A stretch of 64,000 bases of DNA from Lachancea kluyveri NRRL Y-12651 (taxonomy: Eukaryota > Ascomycota > Saccharomycetes > Saccharomycetales > Saccharomycetaceae): assembly GCA_000149225.2 (NCBI GenBank), contig CM000689.1, positions 806,001 to 870,000 on the forward strand, in the 5' to 3' direction. Of this stretch, positions 38,023 through 47,827 are shown piece after piece. The notes under the pieces are model-generated. The model had not been told where the DNA came from. It worked only from the letters and a program-made list of their open reading frames with translations, and made no database searches. The first letter of the stretch is position 1. Every line of letters starts with the position of its first letter. The position numbers and the translations under genes are program-made.

Positions 38023-40812
38023 TCACTTGGTGTCCACGCCAAGGTTCTTTATCATCTGGTTCGACGCGCCAATCTCCTGCTTGAGAAGAGCTTTTTTTAT
38101 CTCTTGCACTCTTCTCTGCCTGTCAATCCTCTTTAGGATTGGAAACACAACATCAAACAGAGCGCCCAGCTCGTAGCTGGCGGGGATCTCCCTCAGCAAC
38201 TGCTGCAGGACGGCTGTATCCTGGACCCGCGGAATGTTCCTCCGGAGAAGTGTGTGGACAAGGCTCAAAGACCCGTCGCCGGACGCCAATGACAAATAGT
38301 GCGCCATCACTTTTGAAATATTCGCCTGTGTCACACACCTCTCGATGCCAACAAAGTCATTAAGCGTGACCAGGGTATCCAAGAGCTTGTTGGCGCCCAG
38401 GGCTTCGAGTCTCTCGCGGTCATCAAGGAACAAAAGGGCCAACACACTGCCAATGTCAAAGCGGTCGATTCTTGTGAACACATCGCTTGCTAACGTACCC
38501 TCGCCACACGCGCGTGCCAACGAGATGATTTTGCCACGAAGTCGAACAAACTCTCTGCATGCGTCAGAGTGCTGGAGCTTGACGTCCATGTACTCGGCAA
38601 TCTCCAGCTTGAAGTAGTTCAGATCCTGAGAGTATGTCGTCGTGAATTGCGCAAACAGGTTCCACAAGTTGCAGGCCTCCATACACTTCTGGAGCTGTGC
38701 TACGTAGTATTCCATCAGGAACTCTCTATCCTGAGAGTCTGCTGCGCCAAGCTTTTCTAGAATCGTCACTTTAACCTCACTTGTCGAGACCCTGGATATT
38801 AGTTGCTTCGTGTCCATCCCAGAAGCTTTCAGGATTTGCACGGCGTTTTGGACAGTTTGGTGGCGCTCCTCCTGCTCCTCCTGCTCTTCCTGCTCCTCAT
38901 CCTTCGTTGTCTGCCGCTTGCTGTTCAGCATCAACACTATGTCGTCCAAGAGCTCGCTCTCGCAATATTGAGGATTCTGTTTGGATATCTGGTCATAGTT
39001 TTCGACAATGAATTGGCCCAGTCGGGGAATGCCTGTGTCGCGAAGCATGCTCAGACAGCTTCCAAGGTCGTTTTGTCTCTTGTAGATCTGGAATACAAGC
39101 GCCGAGTAGTCCTTCCTTTCTGCTTTCAACATCTGCACTATGTCGCCCAAACTGCACTCCTCAAACTCGCCGCAGTCCACCTTTCCTCCGCTGTCCAAGG
39201 TCGTTCTCAAAAAGACCATGTCCACACTTTTCAAAACATTCTCGCTGTCCTTCAGGGATGCTCGAAACGTTGTTTTTAGCTCCCCAGAAATGTATCGTAG
39301 GAAGGAGCCGCAGTCTTCGGACTTGTGAAGTAGCTTTAGCTTTTTCAGCTCGCACACAAAGTTCAAAAGGCCGTTTGGGATCCACAGCTCGCCGTATATC
39401 TGGAACCCGCCAATGTACAGCAAAAGCCTGATGTCGACTTCTGCAGAACTCACACACCACTTTTCTGCGACGCTGCGGTCGAGCGCCGTGCAGTGAAGCG
39501 TCAGCAGGAGGAGATACAGTGTCTTGAGGTAGACTTTCTCCATCTGTTTGTACTTGCCGGCCGGCTCCCCGGCGTCCATCCTGCGCAACGCATCCTCTGC
39601 CTGATCAAGGACTTCTTCGCCGTAAGCGTCCCAGTCCAAGATCCCTGGCCGCTGGCTCAGCAGGAATATGCCGGCCGTACCGTACATCGCCAGCGAAGTG
39701 TCTTCCCCGAAAGCCTTTTCGACGTACACAGTCTCTTGCTCAATTCTGAACTCGTGGTTGCCCGCAACCAGCGGGACAAGCCTCAGTTTTTCGACAACCT
39801 GCGACCGGGTCTCAGGGTCCGGGTTGCCAAAGGTCTTTGTCGTCCTGGCAATGCGTAGCGCGCTTCCTCCACCGGAAATCTTCTGCACCACTCTTGGCTC
39901 GACATTTGTTTCCATGCAGTACACACTGATACCATGGTTGCCAAAGTCAACTAGGATATACGGGAATGCCACCACCACTCCGGTAGGGTACCGCTCGAGC
40001 ACTATAGTGCCCTGTGTGATATCGCCCTGGTGGTTAACAATCAGTGCCATAGAGCTCTCCTCTGCCGCCGCACCACACGTGACCAGAAACTCCTGTGTGC
40101 CGAACGACGCTATCACCGGCGGGAGCCTTGCCTCACCCTCGCTTATGCGGAACAGCGGCACCTCGAGGCCCGTGGAGAGGTTTATTATCTCGTAGCTGGA
40201 GTCGTTTGCGGTCATCAGCACCTTTCCCTGGACGCAGGCGCGTCTGATCGACGCGTAATCGTATGTTTTGGAAACTATTGTGGAAGCAGTGGACATTTTG
40301 ATGCATTTTATGCCTTCCTCTGCGTATGCAAACAGCTTGTAGCTCTGGGATTTTGGCGAATAGCTGAACAACGAGACATCGTGCACGCGTGCAAAACTGT
40401 CGGTGTTGGGGGCGGGAGCAAACTCTGGCAGCAGAAACGGTCGCAGTACGCCTTGCGATAGCACCAGTGCTCTGTCGATCTCCGGCAGCAGCACCAGCTT
40501 GTCGATCTGCCCGCGCTTGTCCTCGTCGAACCTTGTCTGGGACACCAGCATGTAGTTTCTGGGCTCTATCTCAAAGTAGTGCAGCAGGTCCCCGGTCACC
40601 GTGCCCAGATACAGGTTTTGGCCGTACGAGTCGAAGCAGGTGTACTCCAGCTCAGCCGGAAGCGCCTCTATCAGCGACTGCATCTTGAAGGGTCCGGGCC
40701 CGCACTCCACCGTACGCACCTGCTGCACGCCGGCATAGGTGGCCTCATAGTCCGTGTCAGCAGTTTCGGAAACGTCCTCTGGCTGTTTTTGTTCGTCTTC
40801 TGGCTCGCTCAT
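38023..40812 (-). CDS. VPS3: VPS3, CORVET tethering-complex subunit
   Basis: Vps21 (Rab5)-binding subunit of the endosomal CORVET tether, 929 aa (S. cerevisiae about 1011). The acidic head is followed by a beta-propeller/CNH-like region (about residues 40-340: TCFDSYGQNLYLGTVTGDLL; LVTCGAAAEES) and then alpha-solenoid. A Glu/Gln run (EEQEEQEEQEE) lies near residue 640. It is tail-to-tail with RSM28 and on the same strand as PUF6, as YDR494W-YDR495C-YDR496C are. The 315-bp spacer to PUF6 holds short TGCGTGA direct repeats near 40970-40990. Confidence 0.9.
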   Translation of the reverse strand: MSEPEDEQKQPEDVSETADTDYEATYAGVQQVRTVECGPGPFKMQSLIEALPAELEYTCFDSYGQNLYLGTVTGDLLHYFEIEPRNYMLVSQTRFDEDKRGQIDKLVLLPEIDRALVLSQGVLRPFLLPEFAPAPNTDSFARVHDVSLFSYSPKSQSYKLFAYAEEGIKCIKMSTASTIVSKTYDYASIRRACVQGKVLMTANDSSYEIINLSTGLEVPLFRISEGEARLPPVIASFGTQEFLVTCGAAAEESSMALIVNHQGDITQGTIVLERYPTGVVVAFPYILVDFGNHGISVYCMETNVEPRVVQKISGGGSALRIARTTKTFGNPDPETRSQVVEKLRLVPLVAGNHEFRIEQETVYVEKAFGEDTSLAMYGTAGIFLLSQRPGILDWDAYGEEVLDQAEDALRRMDAGEPAGKYKQMEKVYLKTLYLLLLTLHCTALDRSVAEKWCVSSAEVDIRLLLYIGGFQIYGELWIPNGLLNFVCELKKLKLLHKSEDCGSFLRYISGELKTTFRASLKDSENVLKSVDMVFLRTTLDSGGKVDCGEFEECSLGDIVQMLKAERKDYSALVFQIYKRQNDLGSCLSMLRDTGIPRLGQFIVENYDQISKQNPQYCESELLDDIVLMLNSKRQTTKDEEQEEQEEQEERHQTVQNAVQILKASGMDTKQLISRVSTSEVKVTILEKLGAADSQDREFLMEYYVAQLQKCMEACNLWNLFAQFTTTYSQDLNYFKLEIAEYMDVKLQHSDACREFVRLRGKIISLARACGEGTLASDVFTRIDRFDIGSVLALLFLDDRERLEALGANKLLDTLVTLNDFVGIERCVTQANISKVMAHYLSLASGDGSLSLVHTLLRRNIPRVQDTAVLQQLLREIPASYELGALFDVVFPILKRIDRQRRVQEIKKALLKQEIGASNQMIKNLGVDTK

Positions 40813-41127
40813 TGCTCCACTGCACTGCAGTCCACCTGTCCAGAAGGCCCACTGGGAGCCACTGAACCCACCAGAAAAGGGCTAGAAAGAGCAGACTGGG
40901 GAGACGACACAACGACACGGACGACACGGACGGCTCGCTCTCCCTTCCACCGCACAGCGCGCTTCGTGGTGCGTGATGCGTGATGCGTAATGCGGATAGG
41001 GCGTATGGGGAGGGAAACAGGTTCTATTCTATTCGCTTTCTCTACAATTTTTCACTAAAGAGTACTGCTACTATTATACAGGTGGCAAAACTGCGCCAGG
41101 GCAGGTTTTTATACATGCTTATCTTGG

Positions 41128-43143
41128 TTACTTCAACAGCTTCAACAACAGCTGGGCACCCTTGTTCTGGTCGTTGTCCTTTTCAATCTTCTTGTGCACC
41201 TTTTTCAAATCCTTGACAAACTGCTTGCCCTCGTCCGTACCGGACAGGGTTTCGTAGATAGCAACGATGGTGAAGGAGCTGTTGGGGTTGTTGATCCAGT
41301 CCAACAGGTTGCTGGAGTCGATGATGTCGTCGTAGAGCCTTTGTGCAAACGGAATACCCAGGCCTTGGACCTTAGATAGTGGCTCCACCTTCTTTTCCTT
41401 GTTGTTCCACTTGCCGCCCTGAATCAGCGACTTTAACAGTCTGACGGAGAATGGCCTGTTGATCGGATGCTCCTCCTCGGAGATGTCACCCTTGAACGAG
41501 GTGAGGACCAGCTCCACAACCCCTTGGTATCTCTGGATATCCTTCTCGCCCAGCTGCTCGTACAGGTCATCGTTGACCAGCACTTCGGAGACAAACTGGC
41601 AGCCAATGTTTTCCGACAGAATTTCAGAGTAGTGCTTGGAGATGTTGCTCAAAAACACCGGCGCAAACCTGTTCAACAGCTCCTTTCTTCTTTGCAGAGC
41701 CGGCTTCTTGGACGTTTTCTCGGAGTACGCAGCGTATCTTCCCAGCTCCTTCTTGACCAGGGGCGAAAAGTACTTGCCGTCCAGACCCAAAAGGATGTAT
41801 AGGAACGGCCTTCTGGCGTACTTTTCCACAACAAATGCCTGCAGACTTTCCTTGACCACGGGGCCAAACGACTTGAACATCAGCACGGTGTCGTCAACGC
41901 ACATCAGCGCGGTGATGAAGACAAGGTTCCCGTGCTCGTTCTTGATCAGCTTTTCGGCATGGTCCTTCAAGGTTCTGATAATCAGCTTTCTCTCCTTGGC
42001 GTTGGCTTTGGCGATCAAGGTGCAGGCAACGTCGGCACCCTCGGGGGTGTGGACCAGCTCGGCAAACTGCTCGTGCAACAGCTCGATAAACTCGGAGATC
42101 TCCTTGTCGTTGGCGATCTTGACGTACTCCCTCATGGCAGCGTGCAGGATCTGGAAACCAGTGGAGCCCTTTTCGACAGTGGCGGTGATGGTGCCGACCA
42201 GGTTTCTGGCAATAATGTTTCTCTTTTCGACACTGCTCTCGCAAACCTGCTCCAAAGACAAGTCCTTGTGAGAATCTCTAAAGACGGCGTACTCTGAGCC
42301 CCAGAACTCTCTGATCATCTGCTGTCTCTGCTCATGGGAGGCGTACAGGACAAATAAGTCCTCAACAACGTACGCACCCTCGCGGTGTCTCATCAGTTTT
42401 CTCAAGCAGCCGTGCAGCTCGTCGATGATTGCTTGTCTCGAGGACTTTGAGCCGTAGTGCAGCAGCTTGACTAGCAAATACTTACCGTAGGAGGATGTGG
42501 CCAACAGATAGAACTTGCCCTTTAGGGCGTCGACGATCTGCTCACGGCGCTCCTTGGAGGAGTACTTGACCAGGGTCTGAACTACACGCGAGGCGTCGTG
42601 CTTCAGCACCAAGTCGCTGACGCAGTCCTTGGACAGCTCCCAGATCTCGTTGGACAGCTTTTCACGGATGGGCTTTGGCACCGGAGGGTTTTTGACACGC
42701 AAACGTTCCCAGAGCGACTTGATTTGCTGCACCTGCGTTCCCGACTTGCGCTGCATCTTTCTCTCCTTTAGCAATTTCCTCTGCTCAGCATGCTGGCTGG
42801 CGTCTGTGGAGCCGGATTTCTTTTCGTCTTGGTCAGCGGCATCGTTGTCACTATCGCCTGCTGCGTCGACATCAACGTCATCGCCTTCGCCTTGGTCTTC
42901 ATCAGCATCCTCGTCAATGTCCAGCTCGTCCTCGGAGGAAGACTGGTCCAGCTCATCCTCAGAAGAAGACTCTGACAGCGATGCGGCCTCGTCCTCGGAA
43001 GAGTCTGTTACTGGGGATTCTTCTTCTTCTTCAGAAGAAGATTCCACAGAGATTCTGGCCTTCTTGACAATCTTTTTAGCATTTTGGTTCTTGGAGTTCA
43101 AAGAACGTTTGTTCCCCGACTTTTTGGTGGTGACTGGAGCCAT
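41128..43143 (-). CDS. PUF6: PUF6, nucleolar Pumilio-type protein
   Basis: 60S assembly factor and translational repressor of ASH1 mRNA, 671 aa (S. cerevisiae about 656). The start is the ATG at 43143 (MAPVTTKKSGNKRSL); codons upstream are not ATG. The N-terminus is basic, then strongly acidic (Ser/Glu/Asp runs, residues about 30-110). Pumilio-like repeats span about residues 160-520 (VQTLVKYSSKERREQIVDAL; GKYLLVKLLHYGSK; HGNLVFITALMCVDD), with the CPL domain behind. The upstream region carries PAC and RRPE sites. Order and strand match YDR496C. Confidence 0.95.
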   Translation of the reverse strand: MAPVTTKKSGNKRSLNSKNQNAKKIVKKARISVESSSEEEEESPVTDSSEDEAASLSESSSEDELDQSSSEDELDIDEDADEDQGEGDDVDVDAAGDSDNDAADQDEKKSGSTDASQHAEQRKLLKERKMQRKSGTQVQQIKSLWERLRVKNPPVPKPIREKLSNEIWELSKDCVSDLVLKHDASRVVQTLVKYSSKERREQIVDALKGKFYLLATSSYGKYLLVKLLHYGSKSSRQAIIDELHGCLRKLMRHREGAYVVEDLFVLYASHEQRQQMIREFWGSEYAVFRDSHKDLSLEQVCESSVEKRNIIARNLVGTITATVEKGSTGFQILHAAMREYVKIANDKEISEFIELLHEQFAELVHTPEGADVACTLIAKANAKERKLIIRTLKDHAEKLIKNEHGNLVFITALMCVDDTVLMFKSFGPVVKESLQAFVVEKYARRPFLYILLGLDGKYFSPLVKKELGRYAAYSEKTSKKPALQRRKELLNRFAPVFLSNISKHYSEILSENIGCQFVSEVLVNDDLYEQLGEKDIQRYQGVVELVLTSFKGDISEEEHPINRPFSVRLLKSLIQGGKWNNKEKKVEPLSKVQGLGIPFAQRLYDDIIDSSNLLDWINNPNSSFTIVAIYETLSGTDEGKQFVKDLKKVHKKIEKDNDQNKGAQLLLKLLK

Positions 43144-43201
43144 TGTTTGTGCTTGATCTTTGGTTCCGCTACTGGTAACAGTGAACACCACTTGCAAGCT
43201 A

Positions 43202-43211
43202 AGCTCATCGC
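43202..43211. promoter_or_regulatory. PAC element upstream of PUF6
   Basis: GCGATGAGCT on the minus strand, a full match to the PAC site bound by Dot6/Tod6, about 60 bp before the PUF6 start. An RRPE lies next to it. Confidence 0.75.
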
Positions 43212-43213
43212 TC

Positions 43214-43226
43214 TAAAAATTTTTCA
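43214..43226. promoter_or_regulatory. RRPE element upstream of PUF6
   Basis: TGAAAAATTTTTA on the minus strand matches the Stb3-bound RRPE consensus (TGAAAAATTTT). It lies three bases upstream of the PAC site, the arrangement seen at ribosome-biogenesis genes. Confidence 0.75.
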
Positions 43227-43690
43227 GAGCAAGCAGAGAGCACAGCGCATCGAGCAGGGGAAAAAGAAAAATACAAGAATTAAAAAAAAGAAACGCAAGC
43301 GCGTGTGTGCTCGTACGTACGGACCTACCATATCATTAAAGACGAGTGTCGGTGGATTGTGACGAAAAATCGTGATATTAGTTAGGGTAGCTACTTTTAT
43401 ATATGTTATTTGTGTATTGGAAGGAGTTTCGATACAGGCCATGCTTTCCTGAAACACGGTTCCATTTGTTCCCTGTTTTTCCCCCTTCTTTCCCTTATTT
43501 TTCCCTTTCCCTTCTTTCCTCCAGTTAACTTACGAAATAGTGGTATGAAACGAGAATCTCCTAATTGCCCCGAATGTTATTAAATGATACACCTCAGTGG
43601 AGGAAAAAAAAAATAAAAAAAAAAAAAAAAAAACGAAATGAAAACTCCAAAATAATGCTGGGTTCAGACCGCAGTTGCCCTCTCCACCAG

Positions 43691-45427
43691 TTAACCCTCT
43701 GTCAACTCGTCAAAGGGCTTGTTTTGCTGGTAAAGCTCCATGTCCTTGGTCCTGCACTTGTCGTCCGCCTTTTGCTGAGCCATCTGCTGCTTTCTCTTTT
43801 TGGCAAGAACCTTGGATGCCTTGATATTGAAGCCGTCCTTCAAGATCATTTGCACCTCCTCCAACTCCAAGCCAGATAGCTCGGGGTAGCAGAAGTAACA
43901 GAACACCGTGGACACCGCAGCAAAGGCCGCAAAGAGGGAAAACGTGCCTGTCGGCGTAATGTTCTGTAACATGGTCAAAAACGTGGATGCGATGATCAAA
44001 GAGCCGGCCCAGTTGGTAGCCGTAGAGTAGGAAGTACCGATACCTCTGACGGACTGAGGAAACAACTCGGACTGTTGCCATGGCACGGTACCGATGCCCA
44101 AGGCGTAGAATGCGGCGTACACGATGATGGAAACGATGATGACGATCCCCCACGCGCTGAACCCGCCGTTGGCCACCTCTGCAGCACCGCCGCCGACAAA
44201 CTTGATGTCTAGGAAGTGGAACGCGATGGCGCAGACAATGAGAGACACCATCATGCCCGGAAGACCGATCAACAAGATGGCTCTACGGCCAATCTTGTCG
44301 ATAGCAAAGAACGCGACTAGGGTGAAGATGAAGTTGGTGCCGGCCACAATGATGGACACCGCGGTGGAGTTTTCGAAGCCGACGGTTTGGAAGATGGTGC
44401 CCGAAAAGTACATTAGCGAGTTCCACCCACAAAACTGCTGGATCCCCTGTAGGGCGCAACCGATGATCAGAGCTCTGAAGTTGGCAGGAACAACGTGGAT
44501 CTCCTTGACAGTGTTGCGCACCTTTTCAAAGATGTTGGCGCCCGGTATGGTTGTGTTGAGCTCCACCAACTCGTTGACCTTGCGCTCGATCAAGTCTCCT
44601 GGCGCATCGACATAACTTTTTCCCAACACCTGGGCAGCCTTTTCCAAGTTGCCCTTCATGACGTAGTATCTGGGCGTGTCTGGCAAGAACATAAACATGG
44701 TGAACTGGATCACGGTGGGGATTAGGGATAGGCCGACCAAAATCCGCCAGCCGTTGTGCACCTTGTCGAGCCCGGCGCCGCACGCATACGCGATCAACTG
44801 GCCACCGGTTAGGCACAACGAGTTGACCACCGTTAGTCGGCCCCTGATCATTTTGGGGGCAATCTCACTGATAAACAACGGCGAGATCAAACTGCCGATA
44901 CCCACGCCAAACCCCATGACGAGTCTGCCAATGGCCATCTGCCAAAAGGTGTGCGCAGAGACCTGCAGGATCGCACCAATGACAAACAGCAGGTTGGAAA
45001 ACATGATGCAGGGTTTCCTGCCAAACAGATCGGCACTGACACCCGCAAAGACCGCAGTAATCAAGGCACCCAGCGACGTGGCCGCCGTGATGATCTCCTT
45101 CTCCCCATAGGTCAGCGTCTTGTTGTCCAAGTCTGTGCCGATGGAAACCAATGCACTGGAAATGTAACCGGTGTCGTACCCGAACATGAACCCGGAGATG
45201 GACGCGACAAACGTCAAAATGATGATGAAGGGGGAGACCTTCTGGTTGAACGTGATCATGACCGACGTGTCGTCTTCGTCATTGACCGGTTTTATAAGTA
45301 TCCTGTCCTGGCTTCCAGAGACGCGCTTGTGATGCTCGTCCTGGTCAAAAGCAACCTCGTGGGCGCTCGACTCGTGGACCTTGAAGGACTCCTTCGAGTT
45401 TGCCTGTGGCGAAGAGAGTGAGTACAT
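43691..45427 (-). CDS. ITR1: ITR1, myo-inositol:H+ symporter
   Basis: Major-facilitator inositol transporter of the plasma membrane, 578 aa (S. cerevisiae about 584). Twelve membrane helices. Sugar-porter motifs are present: [16 protein letters not shown] in helix 1, [10 protein letters not shown] in loop 2-3, [13 protein letters not shown] in the central loop, [14 protein letters not shown] in helix 7 and GRRAILLIG in loop 8-9. Both tails are hydrophilic and cytosolic; the N-tail is Ser/Asp-rich and the C-tail Lys-rich. ITR1 and ITR2 are WGD twins. The 547-bp spacer below it is A/T-rich. Confidence 0.97.
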   Translation of the reverse strand: MYSLSSPQANSKESFKVHESSAHEVAFDQDEHHKRVSGSQDRILIKPVNDEDDTSVMITFNQKVSPFIIILTFVASISGFMFGYDTGYISSALVSIGTDLDNKTLTYGEKEIITAATSLGALITAVFAGVSADLFGRKPCIMFSNLLFVIGAILQVSAHTFWQMAIGRLVMGFGVGIGSLISPLFISEIAPKMIRGRLTVVNSLCLTGGQLIAYACGAGLDKVHNGWRILVGLSLIPTVIQFTMFMFLPDTPRYYVMKGNLEKAAQVLGKSYVDAPGDLIERKVNELVELNTTIPGANIFEKVRNTVKEIHVVPANFRALIIGCALQGIQQFCGWNSLMYFSGTIFQTVGFENSTAVSIIVAGTNFIFTLVAFFAIDKIGRRAILLIGLPGMMVSLIVCAIAFHFLDIKFVGGGAAEVANGGFSAWGIVIIVSIIVYAAFYALGIGTVPWQQSELFPQSVRGIGTSYSTATNWAGSLIIASTFLTMLQNITPTGTFSLFAAFAAVSTVFCYFCYPELSGLELEEVQMILKDGFNIKASKVLAKKRKQQMAQQKADDKCRTKDMELYQQNKPFDELTEG

Positions 45428-46232
45428 GCTTTTGTTCTCTCTGAGAGGTGGAGTGGAAAGGAGGCTGGAAGAGGGGTTGTGTCAGGGGAGAGGCGACGGA
45501 AACTGGATGAGTTTATATACTTTTTTCGCCCCTCTCACTTTCTCTCTTTTTTTTTTTTTTTTTTTCTCGCAGCGGTCTACCAAAGAAAATACACAGGACT
45601 GCCCGAACGATGCAAAGACGAGGACGCAGCGGGAGGAGAGAATTGCGATATGTCCTTCTGAGAGAATTGAGGATTACAGAGGTGAGAAGGAGGCAAAAAA
45701 TAAAAAAGGATTAAAAAGAGCAAAGCGGAAATGAAATGGAGAAAGACAGGGAAGGATCCTGTTATTCAACAGGACTGTGGTATCCAGACTTGCTCGATGG
45801 ACTGGTCCAAACCAGGCATTGTTTGGGCTCTGGCCACAGCGTATTGACTGCTGTTGAACGTCCTTGTTTACACCTTGGCGATTTCGCCGAACTTTGCCCG
45901 GAGGTCTCTAGCGTGGCTCGGCGAACTTGCAGGCGCGACGACTGCCATGTGAACGCGGTGTGTGTTTGTCCCGCTTTTTTATTTTCCTCCGCTCGCCGTT
46001 TCGGCGACACGCAGCTCGACGGCTGGAAACACGGAGCCGGGGAAGTGGTGATAATTCTTGGGAGTGTGAGTGTGGGTGAGATTGACGCACTATAGAGTAG
46101 TTATGTAGAGAGACGTAGATAAAACACAAGCGTACAAGCAAGTGGAGAAAGGAGACAGAAAGAGAAATGATGATAACAACAAAAAAAAAAAAAAAAAAAA
46201 AAAAAGGGAAATCAAACCACAGATGTAGCATG
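45428..46232. other. ITR1 promoter region / SEC20 3' flank
   Basis: 805 bp with T-runs at 45548-45566, an A-run at 46179-46205 and one UASINO core. The 119-codon open frame at 45736-46095 (+) shows no conserved features and is not called. Confidence 0.6.
45946..45953. promoter_or_regulatory. UASINO core upstream of ITR1
   Basis: CATGTGAA, the exact complement of the Ino2-Ino4 core TTCACATG, about 520 bp before the ITR1 start. ITR1 is inositol-repressed through this element in S. cerevisiae. The distance is somewhat long for a yeast promoter. Confidence 0.4.
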
Positions 46233-47279
46233 CTATAGTTCGTCCATGATCCTGCCCATGGCGCTGTCCACCGCACGCTCTACAGCTTCGGTGGTGATAA
46301 TACGTTGCACCAGGTCGGTGGCCGCGTCCGTCGCGTGTTTGATGGTTTCGGTCGCGGTTGCGGCTACATGCTCTGTCAAACCGGTTATCAACTCCGGTGT
46401 GGTTTCTGCGGGTACAGAACTGCTTGCCCTTTCTACAACGCTGCTCACAGCACCCATCGACACCAGGATCATTTTGAAAAACTTGAACCATAGCCACAGC
46501 ACCAGTTTTGCAGGTGTCTTTAGTACGCGTCTCCACAGCACCCAAGCCATGCAGAGTATCAGAAATCCCAGGCCCAAGTAGATATCCCTCTTCTCCCGAC
46601 CACTAGAGCTCTCGATAATCTTGATCATTCGCGCGGACTTGGTCAAAACCGTGCCCAGTTGGTCAAACTTGTCATTCAAACCTGTTAACGAATGGGTTTG
46701 AGCCTGTAGGTCGTTGAGGTTCAGGTCGCTTTGCAGCACTGAGCTCTGTAAGATCTGGTTGCTGCGGAGCAGGTTTGACGTGATCTTTTTGTTGGTGGAC
46801 AACAGCTTGCCCTTCACGCTGTCTTCGCCGTTGACAATTGGCTGGGGGTCCTCTGCTCGGCTGCTGTTCTGGCCGAGGCTGCTCCTGTGCTCTAGGATAC
46901 GGTCCTTCTGCAGCGCCTTTAGCCTGGCCCGAAAGTCGGCGTGCACGTCCAGCTGTTTGCTCCTGAAGCTTTCCTCGAATCCCTTGATAAAGTCCACAAA
47001 GTAAACCACTCTCGAAACGTGTTCGACCAGAAGAGCACTGTCCTGTGTGCTGTACTCTCTCTGCACCCTGACCTCGCCGTTCTTCACAGCCACGCTGGCG
47101 CCTCTATGCTGCTGCCCGACCCACAGCATCAGTCGGTTCAGCAACTCGTTGTACTGCAACATCCTCTCGCTCACGGCACTGGTGCTCTCTTTTTCGCAAG
47201 ACAGCTCCACCAGCTGAGCCTGTAATTGTGTGAGCTCGCTTGCGAGCTGCGTACATGTGTCATTGATCGTCGCCATCAT
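46233..47279 (-). CDS. SEC20: SEC20, ER t-SNARE
   Basis: Qb-type SNARE of the Dsl1/Ufe1 complex for Golgi-to-ER retrograde fusion, 348 aa (S. cerevisiae about 383). The long coiled-coil N-terminal part is followed by the SNARE motif at about residues 170-230 (NKKITSNLLRSNQILQSSVL; LNDKFDQLGTVLTKSARMIK). One membrane helix follows (YLGLGFLILCMAWVLW), then a lumenal tail. The protein ends IMDEL. S. cerevisiae Sec20 ends HDEL, so the retrieval signal is kept in altered form. The tail is Val/Ala/Thr-rich. Order and strand match YDR498C. Confidence 0.9.
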   Translation of the reverse strand: MMATINDTCTQLASELTQLQAQLVELSCEKESTSAVSERMLQYNELLNRLMLWVGQQHRGASVAVKNGEVRVQREYSTQDSALLVEHVSRVVYFVDFIKGFEESFRSKQLDVHADFRARLKALQKDRILEHRSSLGQNSSRAEDPQPIVNGEDSVKGKLLSTNKKITSNLLRSNQILQSSVLQSDLNLNDLQAQTHSLTGLNDKFDQLGTVLTKSARMIKIIESSSGREKRDIYLGLGFLILCMAWVLWRRVLKTPAKLVLWLWFKFFKMILVSMGAVSSVVERASSSVPAETTPELITGLTEHVAATATETIKHATDAATDLVQRIITTEAVERAVDSAMGRIMDEL

Positions 47280-47827
47280 TTGTTGGCTTCCACGCTCTGA
47301 CTACTGCCGCTGTTGTCGTTCGTTGCTCTTGTTCTGGACACGCCGAGCAAAAGAGAGAGGTGGTGGTGGGTGGATCGTGGAAGCGGCTGGGGAAAAGAAG
47401 ACCGCCCGTGCAAAAGTACATGGCGAGATGCGTGGGAAACTGGCGCCTGTCTGTTGTGTCTCCTGGGCACATTGTGTGGAGGCATGCGTGAGAAACAGAA
47501 CGTTCAAAGCGTCGATTGGGGAGGCTCTGGGACGTGTGCCAGACTGTGGTATTGCGTCCGCACATGCACGTGCACGTGCAAAGAACCCTGATTCTGTGGC
47601 GTCTCTGCCGGCTCCTCACGGCTACTAGCCAAAATCAACCCTGCTGAACGTGACGGAGTGGGCCATCGTGTATCATGTTATACGTATGCAATGTCCATCG
47701 CCCTTCCCTCTTCTCCCCTCCCCTACTGTGCTTCCATGGCTCAGGTCCAAGAGCCGCTGCTTCTTGTTTTGCCCAGTCCTACCGCCTCCTGTCTCAAATG
47801 CCAGACAGGCCGGAGCTCTAGTTGGTT
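47280..47827. other. Divergent intergenic region, SEC20 / NDJ1 candidate
   Basis: 548 bp, C/T-rich near 47690-47725, with CACGTGCACGTG E-box-like palindromes near 47568-47579. No gene is seen. Confidence 0.55.

Noticed and set aside
45736-46095. 119-codon open frame on the plus strand in the ITR1 promoter region
   Set aside because: No family features and it overlaps the expected ITR1 promoter.
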